Below, piece by piece: positions 34,035 through 43,664 of a stretch of 55,755 nucleotides of DNA; position 1 is the stretch's first letter, and each line of letters opens with the position of its first letter. Both the position numbers and the translations under genes were made by a program. This stretch comes from JAEDES01 sp045649455 (GTDB lineage Bacteria > Bacillota_I > Bacilli_A > RF39 > UBA660), in NCBI GenBank assembly GCA_045649455.1, contig JAZRPV010000059.1, forward strand, positions 1-55,755, in the 5' to 3' direction. The notes under the pieces are model-generated. The model searched no databases. It saw nothing but the letters and a program-made list of their open reading frames with translations, and was not told where the DNA came from.

Positions 34035-34524
34035 TATTTTCTCCTTTCATTGATGTTGCTATTTCAAATCCGGCAGCTATTACTTCATCTCTAGTTGCTT
34101 GCTTTACTGTCCATGATTTTGCCTTAGTTAAATCTTTATCTGTTTGAATTTGTGTCTTCATTTTTTCATTAGCATTTACATTAGTTAAATATATAGCTCG
34201 TAAATGTTTTTCAGTTTCTAAATCAAATTCAATTAATAAATATAATTCATCCATTGCTTCTGTTGAAGTTACTTCTACTTCAAAAGCAGATACTTCATCA
34301 CGATAATAAACTGTTGTATTTGACAAGGTAATTTTATTATCTTGTGTTTTTATACTTGGAAAATCTTTTGTTGCTGTCTCTGGGTCAACTGAACCAGGTT
34401 CTTCTTCTTTGGGAGTTTCTTCCTTTTCTTCAGTATCAGGAGTAGTACTTATTGTTAGATATACTCCTGTACCGATTAGTGCTAATGCTATTACAGCGAT
34501 TAATATAATTAATATTTTCTTCAT
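34024..34524 (-). CDS. One-TM partner protein of pseudopilin module 1
   Basis: 166-aa protein with an N-terminal membrane helix (ILIILIAVIALALIGTGVYLTI), an acidic Pro/Glu linker and an external domain. It is paralogous to the 31435-31905 protein. It begins 9 bp after the module 1 pseudopilin and overlaps the start of the module 2 pseudopilin, so the order pilin-partner-pilin-partner is one operon. No enzyme motif or known family is visible; it is likely a dedicated surface partner. Confidence 0.65.
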   Translation of the reverse strand: MKKILIILIAVIALALIGTGVYLTISTTPDTEEKEETPKEEEPGSVDPETATKDFPSIKTQDNKITLSNTTVYYRDEVSAFEVEVTSTEAMDELYLLIEFDLETEKHLRAIYLTNVNANEKMKTQIQTDKDLTKAKSWTVKQATRDEVIAAGFEIATSMKGENNEE

Positions 34525-34533
34525 CCTTACCTC

Positions 34534-36642
34534 CTAATCATCTATTAGTGTCCAGCCTTGAGCTGTTCCATATGGATTTGTTGGACATACTAATGTTGCT
34601 CCGCTTGTAGGTTTTTGGCCACATGATTGACAATAAATATAATATCCTGTTTTATGTGAGTGTCCTCTTGTACATGTCCATGTGAAACTTGTATTTTTCA
34701 ATGTTGTACCTCTAGCTTTAAAGACATGAGTATGTGATGGATATGTACAACTTACTGATTCTTCTCCAGTTGTAGTTGTAGCTACTCCATTGTTACATGT
34801 TACTTTTGAATAAGATCTTGTTTTAGTACAACTTCCTCCACCTTTACATGTACATGCTGAGTAGTCTCCGTATGTTGTTGATTCTGTACAACAACTTTTT
34901 AAGAAACAAGTTGAACCTCCACTAGTTTTATCTTCTTTTTCACATCTAGAACCATCGTATGCAGAATATGCTAATTGGTTATAAGTTCCATTTCCACATG
35001 CTGCTGAACAAGATGTTCCATCTTTATATGTTACTTTTGAACAACATGTTCTAGTATTACAATTTTGTTGTAAATCTTTAGTTACAAGTGCACAAGAATT
35101 TGTTCTTGTTTGAGTTCCTGTTCCACATTCTTTACTACATTTAGTCCATTCACTATATTCATCTTTTCCATCACTGGCTTGTCCAATGAAGTGAACTTCT
35201 GAAATATTACCTGCTTTATCTATAGCTATTGCATAAGCATAATATGTAGAACCACAACTTCTTGTGAAATCTCTTGATGTTGTGAAATTTTTATCAGTAT
35301 TTTTTGGTACTGTTGAATCATTTGTTTTTATTAAATATCTATATTCCTTTATTCCACTTGTTGCGTCATATGAGTTTCCAACTTCTCCTACTTCGGCATC
35401 TTTTGATGATCCACTTACTGTGATTGTTCCTCCTGTTGGAGCGGTTGGTGGTGTTGTATCAACTTTAAATTGAGGTGTTGTACAACTATTAGAATTATTT
35501 GAATAATCATTGACATATCCATACCACTTTGCTGATTTTGTTTCTGTTTGAGTTGAAGTAATTACATTGTTATAAGTTACTGAGTTAGATGTTGTTAATC
35601 CTTTATCTTTAATTCCACTCATTTCATCTGCTGCTTTTAATTCTATTTTTACATTTGTCTTATACCAATCATTTTCTCCTTTGGTACCTGTTAAAGCAAT
35701 TTCACACACATTTGGTTTTGTTTTATCAATAAAAACATCAACCTTACATTCTGTTTCGTTACCAGCTTTATCTTTGATAGTAATATATCCATATTTTTCA
35801 TCTGATGTAAATGTTTTTGTGAAACTTTCTCTTATACATCCTGAACCATTGTCCCCATCATTACATCCTACTGTAATCTTTCTTGGAGTTACTTGCCAAT
35901 CTTCATTAGTTCTTGTTGTATCTTCTTCAGCAATTATACATTCAGGGGCTTTTTTATCTTGGTATTTTTTAGTTTTTGTCATTGTCGTAGTATTTCCAAA
36001 AATATTAGTTGCGGTTACTACTACTTTTAATTCTCCTGGGGTATATTGATCAATATTAATTTTTTTTGTAATTATTGTTTCATATAACGCTTCTATATTT
36101 CCTGTTGAATATACTTCTTCATCATATTTATAAATAGTAATTGTATAACTTAATATTTTATTTGGATCAGTAATCTTGATATTTGCTTTTGTCTTTTTTA
36201 CATTATTTGAATCTTCAGACATATTTATTTCTATTACTGGTTTTTGATTTTCTAATTCTTCTTTATTATTATAACTTGGACAGTCTAAGTATGTTGTATA
36301 CGAATATGAATTTTTTGAATGCTTATATACAATTACGTATGAATTATCTAAATTACATTTTTTATTGTAATAATCTTCTGGTGGTTCTATGTAATTTTTT
36401 TCTACTAGAACTCTTAGAGGGATTTTTTTCTTTTCTCCTACATTCTTTGGTAAGTCATCTCTATTTGTTTGAACATATGTCTCTGTTGCTAGAGCTGCAT
36501 TTTCTTCTATTGCTTTATAATGTTCATCTTTTCCCTTTTGGATAATTCCATTTACAGAGACTATAGCAATTACAGACATTATTCCTAGTATAGCTACTGT
36601 TGCAATTATTTCAATTAAGGTAAAACCTTTTGTCTTTTTCAT
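34534..36642 (-). CDS. Giant pseudopilin with Ig-like and thrombospondin-like repeats (module 1)
   Basis: 702-aa first gene of the surface operon. The N-terminus MKKTKGFTLIEIIATVAILG is a class III (prepilin) signal with Gly-Phe cleavage site and Glu5. The organisation follows its paralogues: pilin-like stalk, Ig/FN3-like domains with DTTPPTAPTGG, then Cys repeats starting YSEWTKCSKECGTGTQTR. The His/Cys C-terminal domain is shared with module 2 (HTHVFKARG, HKTGYYIYCQSCGQ, NPYG, closing LIDD). Prepilin peptidase, PilB/PilC-type ATPase and platform genes are not in this window. Sequence is more diverged from modules 2 and 3 than those are from each other. Confidence 0.82.
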   Translation of the reverse strand: MKKTKGFTLIEIIATVAILGIMSVIAIVSVNGIIQKGKDEHYKAIEENAALATETYVQTNRDDLPKNVGEKKKIPLRVLVEKNYIEPPEDYYNKKCNLDNSYVIVYKHSKNSYSYTTYLDCPSYNNKEELENQKPVIEINMSEDSNNVKKTKANIKITDPNKILSYTITIYKYDEEVYSTGNIEALYETIITKKINIDQYTPGELKVVVTATNIFGNTTTMTKTKKYQDKKAPECIIAEEDTTRTNEDWQVTPRKITVGCNDGDNGSGCIRESFTKTFTSDEKYGYITIKDKAGNETECKVDVFIDKTKPNVCEIALTGTKGENDWYKTNVKIELKAADEMSGIKDKGLTTSNSVTYNNVITSTQTETKSAKWYGYVNDYSNNSNSCTTPQFKVDTTPPTAPTGGTITVSGSSKDAEVGEVGNSYDATSGIKEYRYLIKTNDSTVPKNTDKNFTTSRDFTRSCGSTYYAYAIAIDKAGNISEVHFIGQASDGKDEYSEWTKCSKECGTGTQTRTNSCALVTKDLQQNCNTRTCCSKVTYKDGTSCSAACGNGTYNQLAYSAYDGSRCEKEDKTSGGSTCFLKSCCTESTTYGDYSACTCKGGGSCTKTRSYSKVTCNNGVATTTTGEESVSCTYPSHTHVFKARGTTLKNTSFTWTCTRGHSHKTGYYIYCQSCGQKPTSGATLVCPTNPYGTAQGWTLIDD

Positions 36643-36671
36643 ACACTACACTCTCCTATTATACATATATA

Positions 36672-36700
36672 ATTATACAAGTTTTTGAGGTTTAAAGCAA
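36672..36700 (-). promoter_or_regulatory. Sigma-A promoter for pseudopilin modules 1-2
   Basis: On the minus strand, TTGCTT (36695-36700), 17 bp, TATAAT (36672-36677). It is directly downstream of the polC terminator. Confidence 0.65.
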
Positions 36701-36727
36701 TGAAAAAAGTCGTTAAAACGACTTTTT
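36698..36727 (-). terminator. Terminator of polC
   Basis: On the minus strand, AAAAAGTCGTT pairs with AACGACTTTTT around TT, followed by T. It overlaps the polC stop codon region. Confidence 0.85.
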
Positions 36728-39700
36728 AAAATAAACTTAATTGATTAGAATCTGGTAGATCTTTTAAGATACCCATATCTTTCATTTTTTCTATTAATGT
36801 TTGAGAAACTTTACCACGTTTTTGAACATCTTCAATACTAATAAATGGTTGATTATCTCTTTCTCTTACAATGTTTTGGGCAACTGTATCTCCTAGACCT
36901 TCAATAGCATTGAATGGTGGATATATTTCAGTATCATTTTTTGCTACCCAAACAGTAGCATCACTATGATATAAGTCAACTGGTAAGAATTTAATTCCTC
37001 TAGCAGCTGCTTCTAATGCTACTTTTAAACTTTCAGCTTGTCCATTTTCTTTATTTGAAGCTTCAAATCCTTTTACTAGGATATCTTCAAGTCTTGATTT
37101 AATTCCATCATAACCTTTTATCATACTTACTACATCTACATCTGTTGCTTTTGATGAGTACCATGATGCATAGAAGTATACTGGCATATGAACTTTATAC
37201 CAGGCAATTCTGAAGGCACTTGTAACATATGCTGCAGCATGGGCTTTAGGGAACATGTACTTAATTTTTGCACACGAATCAATAAACCATTCTGGAATGT
37301 TTGCTGCTTTCATTGTTTCAACATGACCTTTCCAACTTTCAGGGTCTTTTGATGCTCTTCCTTTACGAACAAACTCCATTATTTTGAAGGCTTTGATTGG
37401 AGCAACTCCACGATACATTAAGTAAACCATGATATCGTCACGACAACCAATTGTTTCTTTAAATGGAACGATATTGTTTTTAATTAATTCTTGAGCATTT
37501 CCTAACCATACGTCTGTACCATGTGATAGTCCGGAAATTTTAACAAGTTCTCCGAACGTTGTTGGTTTTGTATCTTCAACTAATTTAATTGTGAACGGTG
37601 TTCCAAACTCTGGGATACCTAATGTTCCCGTATTACACATAATTTGTTCTGTTGTTACACCTAAAGCTTCTGTTGATGTAAAAATAGACATTGTTGCTTT
37701 ATCATCTAACGGTACTTTCATAATATCAGTACCTGATTGATTTTGAATTAATCTTAATTGAGTTGGATCTGAGTGACCAAGAATATCAAGTTTTAATAAA
37801 CATTGGTCAATTGAGTGGTAATCAAAGTGAGTTGTTTTCCACTCTGCTGTTGCATCTTCTGCTGGGAATTGGTATGGTGTGAAGTCTGATACTTCTTTAT
37901 AGTCTGGAATAACAACAATTCCACCTGGATGTTGACCTGTTGTTCTTTTTACACCAGTACATCCAATTGCTAGTCTTTCAATTTCAGCAGTACGCATTTC
38001 TCCTAGACCTTTTTCTTCACAATATCCTTTTACGAATCCAAAGGCAGTTTTATCTGCTACTGTACCGATTGTTCCGGCACGATAAACATTATCTTCTCCG
38101 AATAATACTTTTGTATATGCATGCGCACTTGCTTGATTTAAATCTGAGAAGTTAAGGTCGATATCTGGTACTTTGTCGGCATTAAATCCTAAGAATGTTG
38201 CGAATGGCATATCTTGTCCATCTTTAATCATTGGAATATGACAATGTGGACATTCTTTATCTGGTAAATCAAATCCTGATGAATAATCTGCTCCGTATGA
38301 CTTTCCATCTTCATCTTCAAAGATGCTTAGCTTACATTCTGGACATCTATAGTGAGCTGCTAATGGATTAACTTCTGTTATACCCATCATTGTTGCTACG
38401 AATGATGATCCTACGGAACCACGGGAACCAACTAAATATCCTTCATCATTTGAGTGTTTTACTAGACGTTGAGAAATTAAATAGATTGGGTCGAACCCTC
38501 CTCCAATAATTCCTCCTAATGATTTTTTAACGGCTTTTTCAATTCCTTTTTCATCTAGTTCTTCTTCAGTTGTACGAAGTACTCTTTCACGAACTAATGC
38601 TTTTACTTTGTCAAACCCTTCAAGAATAATATCATGAGTTTGCTTAAAAGCTTCTTTTTCTAATTCTTCTTCTGATAATCCCTTATCAGCAAGATTTTCT
38701 TTTACTGTTTTTAAAACGATATCTCCATATAATTCTGTAGCGATACGTTCTTCTATTGAATATGGTAATGGTTCTCCATACCAATCTTTTGCTTTTGTAT
38801 ATACTAAGTCAGTAACTACTCTTGGACAATCTAGATAACTTTGTCCATCATCACTTTTAATTCTTGGGGAGAATGGAATTCCTCCTGTATCTGGAATTAC
38901 TTCTACTATTTCTACAGTATCAGCAATTTTATTTGTATTAGTTACAACTATTTCAAATGCTTTATCTTCACCTAAGAAGTTAAAGTCTTTTAACATTTCT
39001 TCTGTTGTACGGAAGTGATTAGAAGGAATTTCTTTAATACCACTTCTTGCTAAAGGATGTCTTCCTCCTCCAGGTACTTTTTGATTAACAATAATTTCAC
39101 GATAGATTTTGTCATCTCTTTTTATATGATGAACATCTCCTGTTGCAACAATTATTTTTCCTGCTTCTTCTGTTACTCTGATTATCTTTTCTAGATGTGC
39201 TCTTAATTCTACTTCTGTACCAAAGTCACCTGATTGAATCATATGATTATAACATTCTGGTGGTTGTACTTCTACGTAGTCATAGAATCTGATGATATTT
39301 GATAATTCATCATCACTTTTTGATTTACCTTCAGTAAATACTTCACTTTCATAACATCCAGATCCAACAAGTAATCCTTCTCTATGTTCTTCTATTACAC
39401 TTCTTGGAATACGTGGTGTTTTATATAAGTAAGTTGTATTTGCTAAAGATACTAATTTAAATAAATTCTTTAGACCAACTTTATTTTGTACTAATAAGTT
39501 AATATGATGAGCACGTCCATATTTATGGATTTCATCTTTTGATACTAATGTATCTAATTGATCCATTGTCTCAATGTTACGATTAGATAATTTCTTTAAC
39601 ATTTTATGGAATACAAGAGCTGTTCCTTCTGAATCGTAGTCTGCTCTATGGTGGGCATCTTCATCCCATGGAACTTCATATCTTTTTACTAAAGCAGATA

Positions 39701-41342
39701 GTGAATGTCTTGCATATGTATTATCCATTGTTCTTGATAATTCTAATGTATCAATTACTGGGTTAGTAAATGTACCTAAATTATATTTTTTATAAGCCAT
39801 TTCTAAGAATGATACATCGAACTTAGCATTGTGCGCTACCATTGGACAATCTCCAAACCATTCAACAAATCTCTTAATTGCATTTTCTTCGGTATCTTTA
39901 TCTTTTAACATTTCATCTGTAATGTTTGTTACTTCAATAATCTTTTCTGGAAGTGGTCTTCCTGGATTAATTAATTCATCAAAACGATCAATAATTTCTC
40001 CGTTACGGATTTTTACTGCTCCTGCTTCAATAATTGAGTCAGCACCTCCGGCATTGAACCCTGTTGTTTCAAAGTCGAAAACTACGTATGTTTGATCTAA
40101 CATTACTTCTTTATTTGGTCTAATTACAATATTAACTGAGTCATCTATCATAACAAGTTCAGCACCATAAATTACTTTAAATGGTTCTTGTCCTTCTTCT
40201 AGACCTTTATTATATCCAGTTACTAAGTTAAAGACATGTGGGAATCCTTGAACACCATTGTGGTCTGTAATTGCAATTGCTTTATGCCCCCACTTCATAG
40301 CTTGTTTTACTACAGCTTCTTCATTACAAATTCCATCCATTTGACTCATTAATGTATGGCAATGAAGTTCTACTCTTTTTTCTTCTGCAGTATCTTTTAC
40401 ACTTGATTCTGTTTTTTCTATTTTTACCATGTCTCTGGCATTTAAAACTAATTCTTTGGCGAATTGGTCATTCTTTGTATAACCTCTTATTTTGTACCAG
40501 TTACCATTTTTAAATTCTTTACAAAGTCTTCCGTATTCTTCGTCATCTCTTACAAAGACTTTACAATACATACTATCAGAGAAGTCAGTTATTTTTAATG
40601 TGATAATTTTAAAATCAGTTTTTGATGATTCAAAGAATTCTGAACCAAATACTTGAGCTTCTACTACTACATTATTATCTTCACCAATTAATGTTTTTAT
40701 TTTAATCGGATCTTCTTTTATACCTCTACCTAAAACAGCATTTGGATCTTTTGGATCACGTCTATATTCTTTTTTAGGAGTTTCTTCTTTCTTTTCTTCT
40801 TTTGGTTGTGATACTGGTATTGCTTCTGAAGATGCTTCTAATTCAGATTTTATTTCTTCTAAGATATTTTCTTCATGACGAATATTAATATCAATATTAA
40901 AGTTATAACCATTTTGCTTATAGAATTTTTCAATTTTAGGAAGAACTGCTTCTAATCTTTCTTTTTCAACCTCATTAGATACTACTAATACTAAGAAGTT
41001 ATCTTCTAGACGTAAGCAATCTTCATAAATTTCTAATACTTTTAAATCTTCTTTTAGTGTTTTTAATAGATATTTATAATACTCTAAATATATTTCATAG
41101 TTAGGGTTTGAAATATTAAAAATAATAGAAATATTATTACTATTTTCATCTAATAAATGTCTATTTTCTTGTAGTTGTTCAAAAACATTTAATGGTAATA
41201 ATTCATCCTTATCTATATAAATATTCCAATCATTTGTTTTTTTATTTACAACAATTTTAGATAGTTTTGCATCACAAAAATATTGATAATATTCCTTATC
41301 AATATTTGTTTTACCTAATAACACTTCTATTTTACTATCCAT
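36726..41342 (-). CDS. polC: DNA polymerase III PolC-type
   Basis: Main replicative polymerase of low-GC Gram-positives, with built-in proofreading. The 1538 aa show an N-terminal domain, an OB fold (about 215-310), and a PHP domain beginning VELHCHTLMSQMDG. The PHP domain is split by a DEDDh 3'-5' exonuclease (VVFDFETTGFNAGG, with VAHNAKFDVSF). The polymerase core follows, with a zinc finger (CPEC...CPHCH), PDIDLNFSD, and the helix-hairpin-helix tail. The length is slightly above the usual 1430-1450. It is likely co-transcribed with the gene at 41372-42208 just upstream. Confidence 0.97.
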   Translation of the reverse strand: MDSKIEVLLGKTNIDKEYYQYFCDAKLSKIVVNKKTNDWNIYIDKDELLPLNVFEQLQENRHLLDENSNNISIIFNISNPNYEIYLEYYKYLLKTLKEDLKVLEIYEDCLRLEDNFLVLVVSNEVEKERLEAVLPKIEKFYKQNGYNFNIDINIRHEENILEEIKSELEASSEAIPVSQPKEEKKEETPKKEYRRDPKDPNAVLGRGIKEDPIKIKTLIGEDNNVVVEAQVFGSEFFESSKTDFKIITLKITDFSDSMYCKVFVRDDEEYGRLCKEFKNGNWYKIRGYTKNDQFAKELVLNARDMVKIEKTESSVKDTAEEKRVELHCHTLMSQMDGICNEEAVVKQAMKWGHKAIAITDHNGVQGFPHVFNLVTGYNKGLEEGQEPFKVIYGAELVMIDDSVNIVIRPNKEVMLDQTYVVFDFETTGFNAGGADSIIEAGAVKIRNGEIIDRFDELINPGRPLPEKIIEVTNITDEMLKDKDTEENAIKRFVEWFGDCPMVAHNAKFDVSFLEMAYKKYNLGTFTNPVIDTLELSRTMDNTYARHSLSALVKRYEVPWDEDAHHRADYDSEGTALVFHKMLKKLSNRNIETMDQLDTLVSKDEIHKYGRAHHINLLVQNKVGLKNLFKLVSLANTTYLYKTPRIPRSVIEEHREGLLVGSGCYESEVFTEGKSKSDDELSNIIRFYDYVEVQPPECYNHMIQSGDFGTEVELRAHLEKIIRVTEEAGKIIVATGDVHHIKRDDKIYREIIVNQKVPGGGRHPLARSGIKEIPSNHFRTTEEMLKDFNFLGEDKAFEIVVTNTNKIADTVEIVEVIPDTGGIPFSPRIKSDDGQSYLDCPRVVTDLVYTKAKDWYGEPLPYSIEERIATELYGDIVLKTVKENLADKGLSEEELEKEAFKQTHDIILEGFDKVKALVRERVLRTTEEELDEKGIEKAVKKSLGGIIGGGFDPIYLISQRLVKHSNDEGYLVGSRGSVGSSFVATMMGITEVNPLAAHYRCPECKLSIFEDEDGKSYGADYSSGFDLPDKECPHCHIPMIKDGQDMPFATFLGFNADKVPDIDLNFSDLNQASAHAYTKVLFGEDNVYRAGTIGTVADKTAFGFVKGYCEEKGLGEMRTAEIERLAIGCTGVKRTTGQHPGGIVVIPDYKEVSDFTPYQFPAEDATAEWKTTHFDYHSIDQCLLKLDILGHSDPTQLRLIQNQSGTDIMKVPLDDKATMSIFTSTEALGVTTEQIMCNTGTLGIPEFGTPFTIKLVEDTKPTTFGELVKISGLSHGTDVWLGNAQELIKNNIVPFKETIGCRDDIMVYLMYRGVAPIKAFKIMEFVRKGRASKDPESWKGHVETMKAANIPEWFIDSCAKIKYMFPKAHAAAYVTSAFRIAWYKVHMPVYFYASWYSSKATDVDVVSMIKGYDGIKSRLEDILVKGFEASNKENGQAESLKVALEAAARGIKFLPVDLYHSDATVWVAKNDTEIYPPFNAIEGLGDTVAQNIVRERDNQPFISIEDVQKRGKVSQTLIEKMKDMGILKDLPDSNQLSLF

Positions 41343-41371
41343 TTTTAATCCCCCTAACTAAAAATTTTAGA

Positions 41372-42208
41372 TTAAATTAATTCAACTTTTTCTGTTCTAA
41401 TTATATATTTACTATTTCTTATACAAAAATCAATCATATCTCCAAGAGACATCTTTTTAAGTTCTTTTTCATATGCATATTGATCCTTATTAAAAGGTAT
41501 TTTATCTCTAGACATGAATGTTTCAAATTCATCTTTTGGTACTCCTAAGTACATTAACCAATATGGATATAAATGTCTTATTAATTGATTTCTAGATGGA
41601 TCTCCTGAAATATAACAACTTCTTCCATAGATGTCTGTTGCGAATTCATTTAAAACTGCTAGATCTATTAAAGCTTTTCTTATATCAGTATTTTTTGTTT
41701 CTTTGTTTCTTACTTCATGTTTTACTAATTCTAAGATAATTTTAATAATAGTTTTTTGTGGATCTTTTTTATCAATTTTTTCTCCAACAATTATATAACC
41801 ATCTTCTTGATCATGAGCAGAAATATCTATAACATTTAATTCTTCATTTACTACTAAAAATGTATATTTTTTTAAATCTATTTTTAATACTCTTTTTACT
41901 AAACGTTCTATTTTCTTTTTATTAGAATCCCATAATTTCATTAAAGTCATACGATATTTTTCAGCTTCTCTTTTTAATGAAATATAGTCTTTTGTTTCTA
42001 AAACAATATTATAAATTGTATCATCATTTGGTATAAAGTTTTTTGGGTCTTTTAAGATAGCATTTTTGTCTCTATAAGTGTTGTTGTATTCATCTTTATA
42101 ATTTACCCATAATTTTTGTTTTAATTGATAGATAGATTCTGATATTGATGCTTGAAATAATAAATTCCAAATTAATACATAATCATTTACTACAAATTTT
42201 ACATCCAT
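41372..42208 (-). CDS. Unknown cytoplasmic protein upstream of polC
   Basis: 278-aa mostly helical, Lys-rich protein without membrane segments. No motif was recognised. The segment ILELVKHEVRNKET resembles the position of a zincin helix but lacks the second His of HExxH. The next part (ALIDLAVLNEFATDIYGRSCYI) has the layout of the following ligand helix. This suggests, weakly, an inactive relative of the peptidases near def. The ATG at 42208 follows AGGGTGA at five bases; more upstream codons lack an SD. polC follows after about 30 bp. Confidence 0.55.
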   Translation of the reverse strand: MDVKFVVNDYVLIWNLLFQASISESIYQLKQKLWVNYKDEYNNTYRDKNAILKDPKNFIPNDDTIYNIVLETKDYISLKREAEKYRMTLMKLWDSNKKKIERLVKRVLKIDLKKYTFLVVNEELNVIDISAHDQEDGYIIVGEKIDKKDPQKTIIKIILELVKHEVRNKETKNTDIRKALIDLAVLNEFATDIYGRSCYISGDPSRNQLIRHLYPYWLMYLGVPKDEFETFMSRDKIPFNKDQYAYEKELKKMSLGDMIDFCIRNSKYIIRTEKVELI

Positions 42209-42249
42209 TTTTATCACCCTACTGCATTTATATACTTCTATAATACCAT

Positions 42250-42290
42250 ATAAAAGAAAAAAGTTGGAAACAAAATCCAACTTTTTTTAT
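42250..42290 (-). terminator. Terminator of the tail-anchored acidic protein gene
   Basis: On the minus strand, AAAGTTGGA pairs with TCCAACTTT around a 7-base loop, with T-rich flanks on both sides. Confidence 0.8.
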
Positions 42291-42292
42291 TT

Positions 42293-43318
42293 TTATAAAT
42301 ATTGTCTTAAGAAATATACTGAGATTGCAATTGCAACTAGTAAGATAATTATAATTAAGACTTTCATAAATGTAGGAGTTTTCTTATTATTAAACTCACT
42401 ATCTAAATCAAAATCTTCTTCAGATAAATCCATACTTCTTGTATAGAATGTTTCATCTTTTTCCATTTCAGTAGCAGGTTCAGTTTCTTCTTCCTTTGTT
42501 TCTTCTGCTTGAGATAGCTGTTCTTGATAACGTTTTAAATCTTCTATTTGCTCTTTGTCTAAAATCTTTTGTGATAAAGACAATTCATCGTCATCATATT
42601 CTTCAACTTCTTGTTCTTCTATATCTTCAGTATTTTCATCTACTGATTCTTCAGGTTCTGTTGTAATAATTATTTCTTCTTTTTCAATAATTATACTATC
42701 TTCATCATCTTCATTATCGTCATGATTTTCTTCTATTGTTTCTTTTAAGGCCTTTTTATCAATGATTGATGTTGCCATTAAGTCACTTAATAAATCAGAT
42801 GCTGCTTCTAATTCTCCTGCAAGTGTCTTAGATGCAATTGTATCAATTAAATCTCTAAGTTCTTCATCATCTTTAAACAGACGGTCTTTTTTCTCTTGTC
42901 TGAACTTTTCAAGTTCTTCTTTATTTAGACTAGCTAAAATATTATAACTAGTATTCTTTAATTTTCTTTTTTCTTCTAGATTATCTTCTTCTCTATTTTT
43001 TCTTGCTTCTTCTAAAACATTATTTATATCATACACTCTATTTTCTTGTCTTTTATAAATATGATTAAATTCATCTAAATCTCTTTTTACTTTTGGAGTT
43101 TGAACATCTCCATTGTACTTTTTCATTTTTTGATAATCTTCTCTTGTTCTATACTCTGTTGTTGTATTGGTAATGTCAATTGCGTTGGCATTAGTAACGT
43201 CAGTAATGTTTGCGTATCTTGTGTTAGTACCGACATTTTGATATAAATCTTTATTCTTATTAGATCTACTTAATTTTGTAGTAGTATCTTCATCATTGTA
43301 TCGATCCATGCGTCGCAT
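42293..43318 (-). CDS. Tail-anchored acidic coiled-coil protein
   Basis: 341-aa protein. A basic/polar N-terminus leads to charged helical regions (about 75-170) and a very acidic, Glu-rich stretch (about 205-300). A single C-terminal hydrophobic helix ends it (FMKVLIIIILLVAIAISVYFL), so the bulk should face the cytoplasm. No known family was recognised; the composition suggests a scaffold or divisome/cytoskeleton-like adaptor, but that is a guess. The start ATG at 43318 follows AGGAAGGTGAT. It is divergent from the ferredoxin gene. Confidence 0.6.
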   Translation of the reverse strand: MRRMDRYNDEDTTTKLSRSNKNKDLYQNVGTNTRYANITDVTNANAIDITNTTTEYRTREDYQKMKKYNGDVQTPKVKRDLDEFNHIYKRQENRVYDINNVLEEARKNREEDNLEEKRKLKNTSYNILASLNKEELEKFRQEKKDRLFKDDEELRDLIDTIASKTLAGELEAASDLLSDLMATSIIDKKALKETIEENHDDNEDDEDSIIIEKEEIIITTEPEESVDENTEDIEEQEVEEYDDDELSLSQKILDKEQIEDLKRYQEQLSQAEETKEEETEPATEMEKDETFYTRSMDLSEEDFDLDSEFNNKKTPTFMKVLIIIILLVAIAISVYFLRQYL

Positions 43319-43385
43319 ATTGATCACCTTCCTATATTAATAAGTATATCATATACATTAGAAAAAGCAAAAGAATTAATTTTTC

Positions 43386-43414
43386 TTTACGATAAAGTAT
43401 TTTTTAGTTATAAT
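43386..43414 (+). promoter_or_regulatory. Sigma-A promoter for ferredoxin
   Basis: TTTACG (43386-43391), 17 bp, TATAAT (43409-43414). The gene starts 23 bases later behind AAGGAGAG. Confidence 0.7.
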
Positions 43415-43436
43415 ATTTCTGTAAGGAGAGATAAAA

Positions 43437-43649
43437 ATGAAAGTAGTTTTAAATAGAGATGCTTGTATCGGATGTGGTGCATGTGCTGCATTATGTGAAG
43501 ATATTTTCGAAATTGATAACGAAGGATTATCTAAAGTAAAAAAAGAAAAAGTAAGTGATGAAGAAGTAGAATTAACTAGAGATGCAGTTGATAGTTGTCC
43601 TACAGGAGCTATTACTTTAGAAGAAGAAAAAGAAGAAAAGAATGCTTAA
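43437..43649 (+). CDS. fer: Ferredoxin, single 4Fe-4S type
   Basis: 70-aa electron carrier. The motif CIGCGACAALC gives the CxxCxxC ligands, and SCPTGAI supplies the fourth Cys-Pro. A further Cys (CAALC) lies near the cluster. An acidic tail ends it. This is the B. subtilis Fer-like type with one cluster. It is a single-gene unit whose partner enzyme is not nearby. The end overlaps the converging glycosyltransferase gene by 4 bp within a shared hairpin. Confidence 0.93.
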   Translation: MKVVLNRDACIGCGACAALCEDIFEIDNEGLSKVKKEKVSDEEVELTRDAVDSCPTGAITLEEEKEEKNA

Positions 43650-43664
43650 TCAGCATTCTTTTTT
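43638..43664 (+). terminator. Bidirectional terminator between ferredoxin and glycosyltransferase
   Basis: AAGAATGC pairs with GCATTCTT around TTAATCA, followed by T. On the other strand the A-rich flank gives a T-run. Both stop codons lie in the hairpin. Confidence 0.85.

Noticed and set aside
28984..36642. comG-type competence pseudopilus operon
   Set aside because: The proteins are 700-790 aa with Ig and Cys repeats, and no ComGA/ComGB homologues are adjacent; only the N-terminal signal is shared.
41372..42208. Active zincin peptidase
   Set aside because: KHEVRN lacks the second histidine of HExxH, so metal-dependent activity is not supported.
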